Positions 35,333-42,113 of a stretch of 56,544 bases of DNA are shown here, piece by piece. Origin of the DNA: a virus; IMG/VR virus record IMGVR_UViG_3300042987_000761, positions 1-56,544 of that record; one strand, 5' to 3'. The position numbers and the translations under genes are program-made. Below the pieces are notes generated by a model. The model did not search any database, was not told where the DNA came from, and saw nothing but the letters and a program-made list of their open reading frames with translations. Numbering within the stretch: the first letter of the stretch is position 1; each line of letters starts with the position of its first letter.

Positions 35333-35554
35333 CTACGCATTTCCGAATGGTTCGTGGACCATCTCCTCACCACCGAGGATCAGGACCGACATTTCGAGTT
35401 CACCGATCATCTCGTGGTAGAGTCGATCCAGTTCGGCGAGGGTGGTATTTTGCACGGGTCGGAGGCTCTCGTCGATCGCGCAGTCGTACTTCTGGACTGC
35501 CGCCACCAGTGCTCGTAGCTGCCAACGATATGGATTGTCGCGGAATGTGGTCAT
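35333..35554 (-). CDS. hypothetical helical protein
   Basis: 73 aa (NPYRWQLRALVAAVQKYDCA, ELDRLYHEMIGELEMSVLIL). No membrane segment or known motif. The stop codon abuts the start of the HTH gene. Its first 155 nt overlap the 3' half of the 35400-35675 frame. The amino acid make-up looks natural, so this is probably the real gene in the overlap. Confidence 0.68.
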   Translation of the reverse strand: MTTFRDNPYRWQLRALVAAVQKYDCAIDESLRPVQNTTLAELDRLYHEMIGELEMSVLILGGEEMVHEPFGNA

Positions 35555-35675
35555 GGGTCGTCTCTCGAAGTATCAACGCGTATATTAGAACACCGGCCAC
35601 GCCGATGAACAACCCAATGCCGATCAGCCCTCCGGCCAGCATCAGCATGAATTCAGCAAGTACATACGCGTTCAT
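35400..35675 (-). CDS. small membrane protein, C-terminal part uncertain
   Basis: 91 aa. Residues about 5-34 form a strong membrane segment (MLMLAGGLIGIGLFIGVAGV). After residue 36 the sequence becomes Arg/Pro/Ser-rich and overlaps the 35333-35554 gene in another frame for 155 nt, so this tail may be a by-product of the overlap. ATG overlaps the upstream stop (ATGA). Function unknown. Confidence 0.55.
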   Translation of the reverse strand: MNAYVLAEFMLMLAGGLIGIGLFIGVAGVLIYALILRETTHDHIPRQSISLAATSTGGGSPEVRLRDRREPPTRAKYHPRRTGSTLPRDDR

Positions 35676-35935
35676 ATGACCACCTTATTTCGTATAGCGG
35701 CAGCGATCGCCAACGTTCCATACCCTTCGATTCCCATCTGTTCGACCAATGTTGCGTTAAGCTCCCGCGCTACATGAAATCCTTCCCTGTAGCCTTCGTA
35801 GTGCGCGAGCCACTTGCCATTCAATGCGTCTTCACTCATCGGGTCTACTTCACCGCTCTTCATGCCTTCGATGTACGCGTCTTTGCGGTTAGTAGCGAAT
35901 GCTGCAGCCAGTAGGTGTAGATCATCGTCATCCAC
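35672..35935 (-). CDS. hypothetical accessory protein
   Basis: 87 aa (DDDDLHLLAAAFATNRKDAY, NGKWLAHYEGYREGFHVARE). Acidic N-terminus and helical remainder; no known motif. Overlaps both neighbours by 4-8 nt within the accessory operon. Confidence 0.7.
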   Translation of the reverse strand: MDDDDLHLLAAAFATNRKDAYIEGMKSGEVDPMSEDALNGKWLAHYEGYREGFHVARELNATLVEQMGIEGYGTLAIAAAIRNKVVI

Positions 35936-36242
35936 TGTTCTTCTCCTTTAGCTTGGCTTCGATGGCGCGACCGAGGCTGTACTTCTTTCCTTCGTGGCTT
36001 TGCCCATAGATCATCATCATCTCCTCATCCGTCAACCCTTGCCATTCGCGCTGTAATCTACCTTTCTCATACCCCTGCGCCCAAGCGTTACTCACCTCGT
36101 GCTTCCACCATTGCTCTGAGCGTTGCTCTGGCTGCGCTAGTCGGGCGCGTAGGGATTCGATTGTGTCGCTGTAAATTTCTTTAGCATCACCCACATATGT
36201 CAACGCATACAGCGCCTCTTGCATTAGCTCTTTGTCGGTCAT
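35928..36242 (-). CDS. hypothetical accessory protein
   Basis: 104 aa. Contains QEALYALTYVGDAKEIYSDT and LTDEEMMMIYGQSHEG; such segments occur in many small phage accessory proteins of unknown function. Helical with a Lys-rich end. ATGA overlap with the upstream gene shows coupling. Confidence 0.72.
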   Translation of the reverse strand: MTDKELMQEALYALTYVGDAKEIYSDTIESLRARLAQPEQRSEQWWKHEVSNAWAQGYEKGRLQREWQGLTDEEMMMIYGQSHEGKKYSLGRAIEAKLKEKNSG

Positions 36243-36448
36243 GACGCACCCCTCTCGCGGATAGCAGAAGCGCAGTCTGCTGGATTCGCGTCAGCGTACT
36301 CATCGCCTAATCTGTCACAGACTGCTGCACACGCCTCGCGCTCCGCTTCTGCTACCAGCTTGGCAAAGCGTTCAAGACTAGGGTGTGAATAGTCATACAT
36401 CACCAGCCCAGCTTCCCGCGCCATGCGGACAATGTCATCTCTAGTCAT
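36239..36448 (-). CDS. hypothetical accessory protein
   Basis: 69 aa (TRDDIVRMAREAGLVMYDYS, KLVAEAEREACAAVCDRLGD). This pattern, with a Glu/Cys-rich helix, is widespread in phage and prophage small genes; no activity known. Overlaps its neighbours by 4-8 nt. Confidence 0.72.
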   Translation of the reverse strand: MTRDDIVRMAREAGLVMYDYSHPSLERFAKLVAEAEREACAAVCDRLGDEYADANPADCASAIRERGAS

Positions 36449-36638
36449 AGTGACCCCGAGGTGAAAATTTTACATCGCGCTTGGCGCTCATGTATTGACT
36501 GATGGTCTTACGTTCAAGGCATGGCTTGCACACCCAACGGGGTACGCCTCGGGTCGGTTTGACAACGCCACCTTCAGTAGATCGGACCGCTTGGCAGGAC
36601 GTGCAGAATCGGGTTTCAACGGTGGTGTCGGTCGTCAT
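36441..36638 (-). CDS. small zinc-ribbon protein
   Basis: 65 aa. CTSC (about 12-15) and CKPC (about 37-40) pairs, separated by a basic loop (VVKPTRGVPRWV), form a four-Cys zinc ribbon as in small phage HNH-like or transcription-associated zinc proteins, but no nuclease His residues are present. The C-terminus is basic. Probably binds nucleic acid. Confidence 0.75.
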   Translation of the reverse strand: MTTDTTVETRFCTSCQAVRSTEGGVVKPTRGVPRWVCKPCLERKTISQYMSAKRDVKFSPRGHYD

Positions 36639-36774
36639 ATGCGTCTTTCAGTAAGATGTAAGATATTCCGGCCATGCACATCAGCCAGAACCATTCGCTC
36701 GATTCGAGCGCCAGATAGAATCCGGCAGCGGATACCGCAGATGCGATGAACATATCCCAGTCCTCCATGCTCAT
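36616..36774 (-). CDS. 52-aa small membrane protein
   Basis: A short gene fills the 36639-36770 gap. ATG 36774 overlaps the upstream TGA by ATGA, and GGAG occurs nearby. Two hydrophobic helices (MFIASAVSAAGFYLAL and WFWLMCMAGISYILLK) are joined by a short polar turn, and the end is charged (DAYDDRHHR). It overlaps the zinc-ribbon gene by 23 nt. Probably an inner-membrane protein; function unknown. Confidence 0.65.
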   Translation of the reverse strand: MSMEDWDMFIASAVSAAGFYLALESSEWFWLMCMAGISYILLKDAYDDRHHR

Positions 36775-37127
36775 TCGAGATTCATCTTTTTGATCGCATT
36801 TCGCACCCGCATGACCCCGACGCCCTTATTCGGCGCGTCCAAGTACAGCGAGTGCGATAGGCCGTACCGATCGCACAGGACCGAGGGTGGCTCGGACGGA
36901 CCGGAAGGTACCTTCGTGGCCTTCGGCTCCACGGCGGGTACTGATGTATTCACCCGACCCGTCACGCGTCCCGCAGATACCGTCACGCCGCTCTTGGTGG
37001 TATACGACGTGTTCATCTTCTCGCCGTGCGGAGGCTTGGCCCACCACGGCACGTAATTCGGGTCGTTGAATGACCGGGGCTGGTGCTCCAGCAGCACCTG
37101 CTCGACGATTTCCTGATCAGTCGCCAT
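36771..37127 (-). CDS. hypothetical protein
   Basis: 118 aa starting at ATG 37127, which overlaps the upstream stop; longer upstream frames overlap the previous gene and look non-coding. N-terminal helix (TDQEIVEQVLLEHQPRS), Pro/Thr/Ser-rich middle, and C-terminal basic part (CDRYGLSHSLYLDAPNKGVG, RVRNAIKKMNLE). No domain recognised. Confidence 0.7.
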   Translation of the reverse strand: MATDQEIVEQVLLEHQPRSFNDPNYVPWWAKPPHGEKMNTSYTTKSGVTVSAGRVTGRVNTSVPAVEPKATKVPSGPSEPPSVLCDRYGLSHSLYLDAPNKGVGVMRVRNAIKKMNLE

Positions 37128-37308
37128 TGACGATGGCCTCCAATGCCTTGAATAGTTCCATGTCCGAGATGGGTGGTTTACCCTCGGGCTGCTCGAATGA
37201 CGCCTGTAGGCCCCGCTCATTTCGCAGCGCCCAGAATTTCACGATGAAGCGGCCATTGAATAACATCTCGCCGCTGAATTCACCATCAAAGATTCGGATT
37301 TTAGTCAT
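37117..37308 (-). CDS. small hypothetical protein
   Basis: 63 aa from ATG 37308, placed 7 nt after GGGAG and overlapping the upstream TAA. Beta-rich N-terminus (TKIRIFDGEFSGEMLFNGRF) and a short C-terminal helix. Compact single domain, unknown role. Confidence 0.7.
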   Translation of the reverse strand: MTKIRIFDGEFSGEMLFNGRFIVKFWALRNERGLQASFEQPEGKPPISDMELFKALEAIVNGD

Positions 37309-37510
37309 CGCCATACTCCCGCTCATATTGGTCCCATGCAAGGTCTGCTGCAGCCGCTTCATGTCTCGCCCAAGCCGAATCCAGCGCCATCTCGCGCAGG
37401 ACCCGACGCGCATCGGCTTCAGAGTCGAATGTCCAGTCGCCATTCATGTGAATGGTGGCATGAGTGATCTGGAATCGACCTTCGGGGGTGGTGATTACGG
37501 AATAAGTCAT
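37301..37510 (-). CDS. small hypothetical protein
   Basis: 69 aa. Beta N-terminus (SVITTPEGRFQITHATIHMN) then a charged helix (SEADARRVLREMALDSAWAR), acidic end. First gene after the 37559-37587 promoter, with the conserved leader (37518-37533) before its start. Confidence 0.72.
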   Translation of the reverse strand: MTYSVITTPEGRFQITHATIHMNGDWTFDSEADARRVLREMALDSAWARHEAAAADLAWDQYEREYGDD

Positions 37511-37558
37511 TGAAAATCTCCTCTATCATCTATGGGGTGCCGGATCGCCAGCACCCCT

Positions 37559-37587
37559 ATTATAGCACGGGTGTAGTATTTTGTCAA
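37559..37587 (-). promoter_or_regulatory. consensus sigma70 promoter (module 2)
   Basis: Minus strand TTGACA (37582-37587), 17-nt spacer, TGC then TATAAT (37559-37564). The transcript would begin with a 7-bp hairpin (GGGGTGC/GCACCCC, 37534-37557) and then the conserved leader. The -35 overlaps the stop of the upstream gene. Confidence 0.92.
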
Positions 37588-38054
37588 GCACCACGGAGAG
37601 CCTTGCGGATCATATTGCCGAGATTCATGCGCTGCATGCCGACATTCAGACCCTCATATTTCGCCTTCAGCGCGGTCGGCTTGATGTCCACCAGCTTGGC
37701 CGCGAATGCGTATACCTCGTCGATCGTCATGGCGCGGAGCTTGGCCGCGACTTCATCGCCGCAATCCAGTGCTCGCTTGAGCGATCCATCGGCGCGGGTC
37801 ACGCGGTTCGCCACATATTGCGGCAGGTAGAGGGAATCGACCACGCCATTCTTGCGCTCATTGATGTCGATCACCTTGCGAGCTTTCGGCTCGGCCTTCT
37901 TAACCGGCAGCGCTGCTGCCTCATGGACGTCGGTCACTTCGGTGCTTCGCACAGATACCTCCTTTTTGTCGTGCTGGCGGATGCGGACCCAGCCACGCGA
38001 TACTGTCAGGATTTCAACTGCTTTGCCGGTCTTGGTGTAGGTAGCGATTTGCAT
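37584..38054 (-). CDS. hypothetical basic protein
   Basis: 156 aa. N-terminal small beta domain (EILTVSRGWVRIRQHDKK), Lys/Ala-rich linker, and a C-terminal helical domain (DEVYAFAAKLVDIKPTALKA, NLGNMIRKAL). The basic linker and helical end suggest nucleic-acid binding. First gene after module 3 promoter, with leader at 38062-38077. No family recognised. Confidence 0.75.
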   Translation of the reverse strand: MQIATYTKTGKAVEILTVSRGWVRIRQHDKKEVSVRSTEVTDVHEAAALPVKKAEPKARKVIDINERKNGVVDSLYLPQYVANRVTRADGSLKRALDCGDEVAAKLRAMTIDEVYAFAAKLVDIKPTALKAKYEGLNVGMQRMNLGNMIRKALRGA

Positions 38055-38101
38055 TTTGTTTCTCCTCTATCATCTATGCTGGGAAAATCCCCAGTAACTA
38101 T

Positions 38102-38130
38102 ATTATACCACGGGTACGATACTTTGTCAA
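38102..38130 (-). promoter_or_regulatory. consensus sigma70 promoter (module 3)
   Basis: Minus strand TTGACA (38125-38130), 17-nt spacer ending TGG, then TATAAT (38102-38107). Hairpin CTGGG/CCCAG at 38079-38094 follows, then the conserved leader. The spacer (AAGTATCGTACCCGTGG) is nearly identical to that of module 4. Confidence 0.92.
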
Positions 38131-38366
38131 GTATTTGCGTGAGACTGTTGTTTCGGTGCAACAAGCGGGTCGAATTGAAATTCGCACATTTTGCCGAGTC
38201 TCGCCGCCGATCCCTCGCCGAACCACTCGTCGTAGTACCGCTCGACCATCGCAAGCGACATACGACTGAAATCCGGAAATTCGACATCGGGAGACGTATC
38301 TTCGATTTCCATCTCCATGATCCGCTTTTCCATCCACACGCGACGCATTTTTCTGGACATTCCCAT
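38127..38366 (-). CDS. small hypothetical protein
   Basis: 79 aa from ATG 38366, chosen because GAGGTGAT precedes it and the conserved leader lies just upstream; longer frames reach back into the upstream gene. Basic N-terminus (GMSRKMRRVWMEKRIMEMEI), then an acidic helix (SLAMVERYYDEWFGEG). Unknown function. Confidence 0.68.
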   Translation of the reverse strand: MGMSRKMRRVWMEKRIMEMEIEDTSPDVEFPDFSRMSLAMVERYYDEWFGEGSAARLGKMCEFQFDPLVAPKQQSHANT

Positions 38367-38395
38367 TTCATCACCTCTATCGTCTAAAATGTCAT

Positions 38396-38722
38396 TCATT
38401 TGCGATTCTGCCACGCTTTTTTGATGGCTTCCCACACCCCGGCCCATCCGACCGGCTCCACCTTCTGTATCGGCTCCGGATCGGCTGATCGGACCCCGAC
38501 GATTTCGCCGTACTTGATCTGCGGCACGAATGCGGTGGTCTTGGCCGCGATCGTCTCTTTACGCTTCTTCGACGCCGCTTTACGCTTTTTCTTGCCCACA
38601 ACCCACCGGGCGGTGTATACCTGCTGGCGGGTCAAGCCAAGTGCCTCGGCGACCACTTTCGATGGCGCTTTGGGATTCGCTTCGAGGTACGTTCGTACTC
38701 GATTGGTGATAGATGTCTTCAT
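38396..38722 (-). CDS. HTH DNA-binding protein
   Basis: 108 aa. An N-terminal winged-helix-like HTH (about 5-45: NRVRTYLEANPKAPSKVVAE, LGLTRQQVYTARWVV) is followed by a Lys/Arg-rich segment (GKKKRKAASKKRKE) and a polar tail. A nucleic-acid binding regulator is likely. It lies between promoter modules 3 and 4. Confidence 0.78.
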   Translation of the reverse strand: MKTSITNRVRTYLEANPKAPSKVVAEALGLTRQQVYTARWVVGKKKRKAASKKRKETIAAKTTAFVPQIKYGEIVGVRSADPEPIQKVEPVGWAGVWEAIKKAWQNRK

Positions 38723-38723
38723 G

Positions 38724-38966
38724 TCAGTCCTTCACGAAATAGAGGACGCAGACCGTGATCACGGACAGGATGATTCCCCATTCGAGGACTTCGATCCAGA
38801 TGTTGTGTCGCAGTGGCTGATCCTTCGGCAGCAGCACCCCTTGAATCATTCGCTCGTCATCGGACGGTACGAATCGAGGCTGCTCATATCGGATGCCGAT
38901 CTTGATTTTGCCCGTGTCGTACGGTACCAGCTTCGGCGTGTTGGTGGTGAAGTGTTCGTCGTTCAT
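38724..38966 (-). CDS. small C-tail-anchored membrane protein
   Basis: 80 aa. A polar N-terminal ~58 residues is followed by a single C-terminal membrane segment (EVLEWGIILSVITVCVLYFV) and a short charged end. Likely anchored in the inner membrane with the N-terminus in the cytoplasm. Unknown function. Confidence 0.75.
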   Translation of the reverse strand: MNDEHFTTNTPKLVPYDTGKIKIGIRYEQPRFVPSDDERMIQGVLLPKDQPLRHNIWIEVLEWGIILSVITVCVLYFVKD

Positions 38967-39250
38967 CAGACTAGCTCCATCGTCTTGATATTCATCTGCT
39001 CAGATGGCTTCATGAATTCCGGTAGCTTCTTCGGTCCGATGAATGCACGGACCTTTTCGGAATCCAGTATCATCTTGCTGGTGAAGGTAATCTCCACCGC
39101 GCAGTTCTTCGATGAGTAGGTGGCGGCACCACCCTCGCGGAACATCTCCTTCAGCTCCTTCTCGCGAGCGGTCAAGGCGCGTAGCTTCTCGCGCACGGTG
39201 ACCAATTCATCGACCATATCTTCGGTGATCACTACTTTAGACTTTGCCAT
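38966..39250 (-). CDS. hypothetical coiled-coil protein
   Basis: 94 aa. N-terminal helix (TVREKLRALTAREKELKEMF) then a beta part (SSKNCAVEITFTSKMILDSE) and FIGPKKLPEFMKPS. Similar small proteins are common near phage replication genes and sometimes annotated as nuclease-inhibitor-like, but I cannot assign activity. First gene after promoter module 4. Confidence 0.75.
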   Translation of the reverse strand: MAKSKVVITEDMVDELVTVREKLRALTAREKELKEMFREGGAATYSSKNCAVEITFTSKMILDSEKVRAFIGPKKLPEFMKPSEQMNIKTMELV

Positions 39251-39293
39251 TTTACCCTCTATTCGCTATGTTCGGGAAGTCCCCGTGATATGA

Positions 39294-39322
39294 ATTATAC
39301 CACGGGTACCATACCTTGTCAA
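39294..39322 (-). promoter_or_regulatory. consensus sigma70 promoter (module 4)
   Basis: Minus strand TTGACA (39317-39322), 17-nt spacer ending TGG, TATAAT (39294-39299), followed by a small hairpin (CGGG/CCCG, 39273-39285) and a diverged leader (ATAGAGGG). Lies directly after the DUF6378-like gene and starts the accessory operon. Confidence 0.9.
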
Positions 39323-39326
39323 GTAT

Positions 39327-39692
39327 CTACCACGTGACGGTGGTCGAAACGGTGTGACCATTATCAGACTGATAAGTCTTTACCAACGGCTCGTCGTGTG
39401 GACCGAGCAATTTGTCAAGCTCTAGATCGTCGGTCAGCCGGTCCCGCGCCAGCTGCGCGTAGCCCACTAGATCGACCCATGAATCCGGGTATCTCGGGTC
39501 GCCATTTACGATCCGCGCCATCTTGTGGCAGATCATATCAAGCGATTCTTTCATGTACGACGGCATGAATTCGTACGACCGGCCATGCCGGATTATATCC
39601 TTCAGATCGATCGCGAGTTTCGCCTGTTCGCGAAAGTCACCATAATTCTTAGCACGTTCACTTATGATCTTGTGTATTGACTCTTGACTCAT
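39327..39692 (-). CDS. DUF6378-like protein
   Basis: 121 aa. The conserved pattern ISERAKNYGDFREQAKLAID ... KESLDMICHKMARIVNGD ... DSWVDLVGYAQLARD matches DUF6378, a small helical phage family with conserved His/Asp that may be related to all-alpha nucleotide pyrophosphatases. GGGAG precedes ATG 39692. It is the last gene of the Z-nucleotide cluster, so a nucleotide-handling role is a reasonable but untested inference. Confidence 0.8.
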   Translation of the reverse strand: MSQESIHKIISERAKNYGDFREQAKLAIDLKDIIRHGRSYEFMPSYMKESLDMICHKMARIVNGDPRYPDSWVDLVGYAQLARDRLTDDLELDKLLGPHDEPLVKTYQSDNGHTVSTTVTW

Positions 39693-39825
39693 CGATTTTC
39701 TCCCTAGTGGTCATACGATGTTTGCATTTCACGTTCTTACACTCACGACGACGCTTTATCGAGTTATCAACATTTTTGTATGTCAATATCACGTGCGTCG
39801 CCGAATCACACTTCACACATTTCAT
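39658..39825 (-). CDS. NrdR-like zinc-ribbon small protein
   Basis: 55 aa. ATG 39825 overlaps the DatZ stop by ATGA, and the gene overlaps the DUF6378 start by 35 nt. The sequence (KCVKCDSATHVILTY, then IKRRRECKNVKCKHRMTTRE) matches the N-terminal zinc ribbon of NrdR (CxxC, RRReC, C, R-(F/M)-TT-x-E), but the ATP-cone that follows in NrdR is absent. NrdR represses ribonucleotide reductase operons. Here it could recognise DNA near nrd genes or act as a decoy; this is inference. Coupling to datZ suggests a nucleotide-pool role. Confidence 0.78.
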   Translation of the reverse strand: MKCVKCDSATHVILTYKNVDNSIKRRRECKNVKCKHRMTTREKIDESRVNTQDHK

Positions 39826-40358
39826 ATACCCATTTCCTTTCGGACTTCGAACAATCCCGATCGAATTTTCAAATCCGGATAGTCCTTCTCATACCGATCG
39901 ATCATATCATACATGGTATCATATAGGCCAGATAGTACATTTTTGGCGTGATCGCCGATGCCGTTATCCTTTAAGAACCAGATCGCTTCGAGTATGTCTG
40001 CAAGCTTCACTATCATACCATGCACAGTGCCTTCGGCTTGACGATACATGCCACCGTACTCGGGCATGAATTCTTGCTCGGCATCCAGCATATTCGCACC
40101 GCGTGATTCCAATGCACGTTTGAATGGCGTCGGCATATCACCGGTGTAAATCTCTACGATATCGTGCGACATCGCCCAAGATATCAAATCCAGCTGCTGC
40201 GCATAATGAAACCGGCCATTCCACTCGATCGCGGTAGCGATTCGCATCGCGATGCCGATCACGTTGAATGAATGCTCCGCTACCGATTGCGATTTTATCG
40301 TATTTACTATCGTCCATCGTTTGGTGTACGACGCACGTAACCACTCATTCGCTTTCAT
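39822..40358 (-). CDS. datZ: DatZ-like HD-domain dATP phosphohydrolase
   Basis: 178 aa from ATG 40358 (a GTG lies one codon before). HD-domain metal ligands are visible: H29 (SQSVAEHSFNV), H65-D66 (SHDIVEIYTGDMPTPFK) and D121 (KLADILEAIWFL). Length and motifs fit the YfbR/DatZ family. In Z-genome phages DatZ removes dATP so that the polymerase inserts 2-aminoadenine. YfbR-type 5'-nucleotidase is the alternative, but the location two genes after purZ supports DatZ. Overlaps neighbours on both sides. Confidence 0.9.
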   Translation of the reverse strand: MKANEWLRASYTKRWTIVNTIKSQSVAEHSFNVIGIAMRIATAIEWNGRFHYAQQLDLISWAMSHDIVEIYTGDMPTPFKRALESRGANMLDAEQEFMPEYGGMYRQAEGTVHGMIVKLADILEAIWFLKDNGIGDHAKNVLSGLYDTMYDMIDRYEKDYPDLKIRSGLFEVRKEMGI

Positions 40359-40590
40359 CACGTACTTTCATCATTGCATCTGCTTGTGCATATGCAGTTC
40401 GAGCATTTGATTCGAGATGATGCGGTTCGACATACCCTTTATTGTTTATCACTAGACTCTGTACTATCTTCGCTGCGAAGTAATCGCGCAATGTCATGCC
40501 GGTGTGCACATAACGCTGATTACTCTGCGGATGGTCGAATGTGAGTGGGAATGCTAGATACTCTTCTTTAGGTTCTACGTTATCAGACAT
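40345..40590 (-). CDS. unknown protein between mazZ and datZ
   Basis: 81 aa (FPLTFDHPQSNQRYVHTGMT, LRDYFAAKIVQSLVINNKGY). The GMTLRDYFAAK core is found in many small phage/prophage proteins of unknown function. It overlaps MazZ by 8 nt and DatZ by 14 nt, so it is translated with them. A role in the Z pathway is possible but its family also occurs outside Z phages. Confidence 0.78.
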   Translation of the reverse strand: MSDNVEPKEEYLAFPLTFDHPQSNQRYVHTGMTLRDYFAAKIVQSLVINNKGYVEPHHLESNARTAYAQADAMMKVRDESE

Positions 40591-41077
40591 GGCGCATAAT
40601 CCTCGTATTTTGGTCTACTCTCCAAGACCGTTGTTCATTAATATCCATCTTGTCCATGATGGCCTTCTGTATATCGATGCCGTTCATATGCGCGACATCG
40701 AGCAGCAGTATCATGATATCGCCGAATTCAAGTGGTGATTTCGGATCACGCGCATACTCACCAAGTTCCTCGTACAGCTTAAGCAGAACATCTGCGGTCG
40801 TGCGATTCGGGAAGTTCGAATCTGCCCATTCGACGATACGATCCTGCAGCTGCTTAATATCGGCACCAGTGCGCTTGTGGTATGCAGACACTGCTCGCAA
40901 TGCGAAATCGGCATTGATGTCGCACGAACCAGTTACACCCTTGTATATATCGCGTGTCTCGAAATCCGCGACCGGCAAGCCATTGGCATCGACCAGCAAT
41001 GCGGGATTGCCTTCGTGCTTGCGCCATGGTAGCGGGTTCATCTCATCGGTGTACCCGATCGCCTCAAAAATCGGCAT
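40583..41077 (-). CDS. mazZ: MazZ-like MazG pyrophosphohydrolase with extra N-terminal domain
   Basis: 164 aa. ATG 41077 follows AGGGAG with 7-nt spacing and overlaps the end of purZ. The MazG signature is at residues 103-120: EELGE, then EFGD (ExxE ... ExxD metal site). In phage S-2L-type systems MazZ turns (d)GTP into dGMP, the PurZ substrate. About 80 N-terminal residues (NPALLVDANGLPVADFET, CDINADFALRAVSAYHK) form a separate small domain that is not part of the MazG core. The substrate is inferred from the PurZ context. Confidence 0.85.
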   Translation of the reverse strand: MPIFEAIGYTDEMNPLPWRKHEGNPALLVDANGLPVADFETRDIYKGVTGSCDINADFALRAVSAYHKRTGADIKQLQDRIVEWADSNFPNRTTADVLLKLYEELGEYARDPKSPLEFGDIMILLLDVAHMNGIDIQKAIMDKMDINEQRSWRVDQNTRIMRHV

Positions 41078-42086
41078 AATCAATCTCCCTAATATCTGCG
41101 TCATCCGGACCGAAGCAAAGGTAATCCGGTCCCCATCCAGTACCGTGCATCCTACGAATGATGTCGGTCAGTGTGTCCTCGTTACAATAATCCGCGAATG
41201 TCAGCACCGTCTTGGTCGATAAACCCGCGCAGTGTAGCATCGCGTGTTGGTATTGTACATCCGAGAATTCGAAGATGCGACGCGGCAGCTTGGTCACCGT
41301 GGTGAGTTCAGGCTCGCGGCCCAAATCGCCCCACGATATCTCTTTCTGCCCCGGATACGCCGGACCCGATGTGCCATCACGATTGTTCACGCGAATCGGG
41401 AACGTACGCGCCACCATCCATACTGTGATTGCTGGTGCCCACACGAACGGTAATCCACAGTCTGCCGCGATCTGCCACGGCGTCACGTCGCGTGATGTGC
41501 AGTACGGCCAGTCACCATGATACAGCGACAGCCCGAATCCTTGTGCGCCTTCGACCAGCAGCGTCCTCGACTCGTTCAGGATGCGGTCGTATTCGAATCT
41601 ATCGACCACGAACTGCCCCAATGGGTGATTCGCGAATCCGAGCTTGGCTACCGCTTTCGAATCCGGATCGCGCATGATCCGATCGACCATCGCCGCGCCC
41701 ACGCCTTTGGTGGTGGATCCAATTTTGGTCATGCCGAGCGATTTCTCGCGCTCCGCGTGGTCATCACGCACTACCGCCGCGTGTTCATGAATCACCAGCC
41801 GCTGACCGCCGGTCATATACTGTTGTATTTCTCGCTGCAGGGTACCCGCATGAATCAGCGATCCCGGTCCGAGCATGACGGTCTTCACCGTCGGACCCGA
41901 TACGCCGACCGGCAGCTGCTGCACCATCATCTTCAGGCCCCGTGCGCGGTCATTGTAGGTATGACCAGCTTGTGTGCCATACGAACATACCACCGTGTCA
42001 TACGGTACGCGCTTGGCGAGCCAGCCGGACACGCCGCCCTTGCCACACGAACCCCACATGCCGTCCATCGTTAAATCGATCTTCAT
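41064..42086 (-). CDS. purZ: PurZ, N6-succino-2-amino-2'-deoxyadenylate synthase
   Basis: 340 aa, adenylosuccinate synthetase family. The key P-loop region reads MWGSCGKGGVSG: Ser13 stands where PurA has its catalytic Asp (WGDEGKG), the change that defines PurZ and lets it use dGMP instead of IMP. His42 (GTQAGHTYND) is the general acid. Other family motifs: GSTTKGVGAA (123-132), EGAQG (179-183), SRDVTP and TKLPRRIFEFSD (265-276). It joins Asp to dGMP to make the precursor of 2-aminoadenine (Z); host PurB then finishes it. About 90 residues shorter than bacterial PurA, as usual for phage PurZ. AGAGGG lies before the ATG. Confidence 0.96.
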   Translation of the reverse strand: MKIDLTMDGMWGSCGKGGVSGWLAKRVPYDTVVCSYGTQAGHTYNDRARGLKMMVQQLPVGVSGPTVKTVMLGPGSLIHAGTLQREIQQYMTGGQRLVIHEHAAVVRDDHAEREKSLGMTKIGSTTKGVGAAMVDRIMRDPDSKAVAKLGFANHPLGQFVVDRFEYDRILNESRTLLVEGAQGFGLSLYHGDWPYCTSRDVTPWQIAADCGLPFVWAPAITVWMVARTFPIRVNNRDGTSGPAYPGQKEISWGDLGREPELTTVTKLPRRIFEFSDVQYQHAMLHCAGLSTKTVLTFADYCNEDTLTDIIRRMHGTGWGPDYLCFGPDDADIREIDYADF

Positions 42087-42113
42087 GAATGCCCTCTATA
42101 GGTTAGAATGTGT

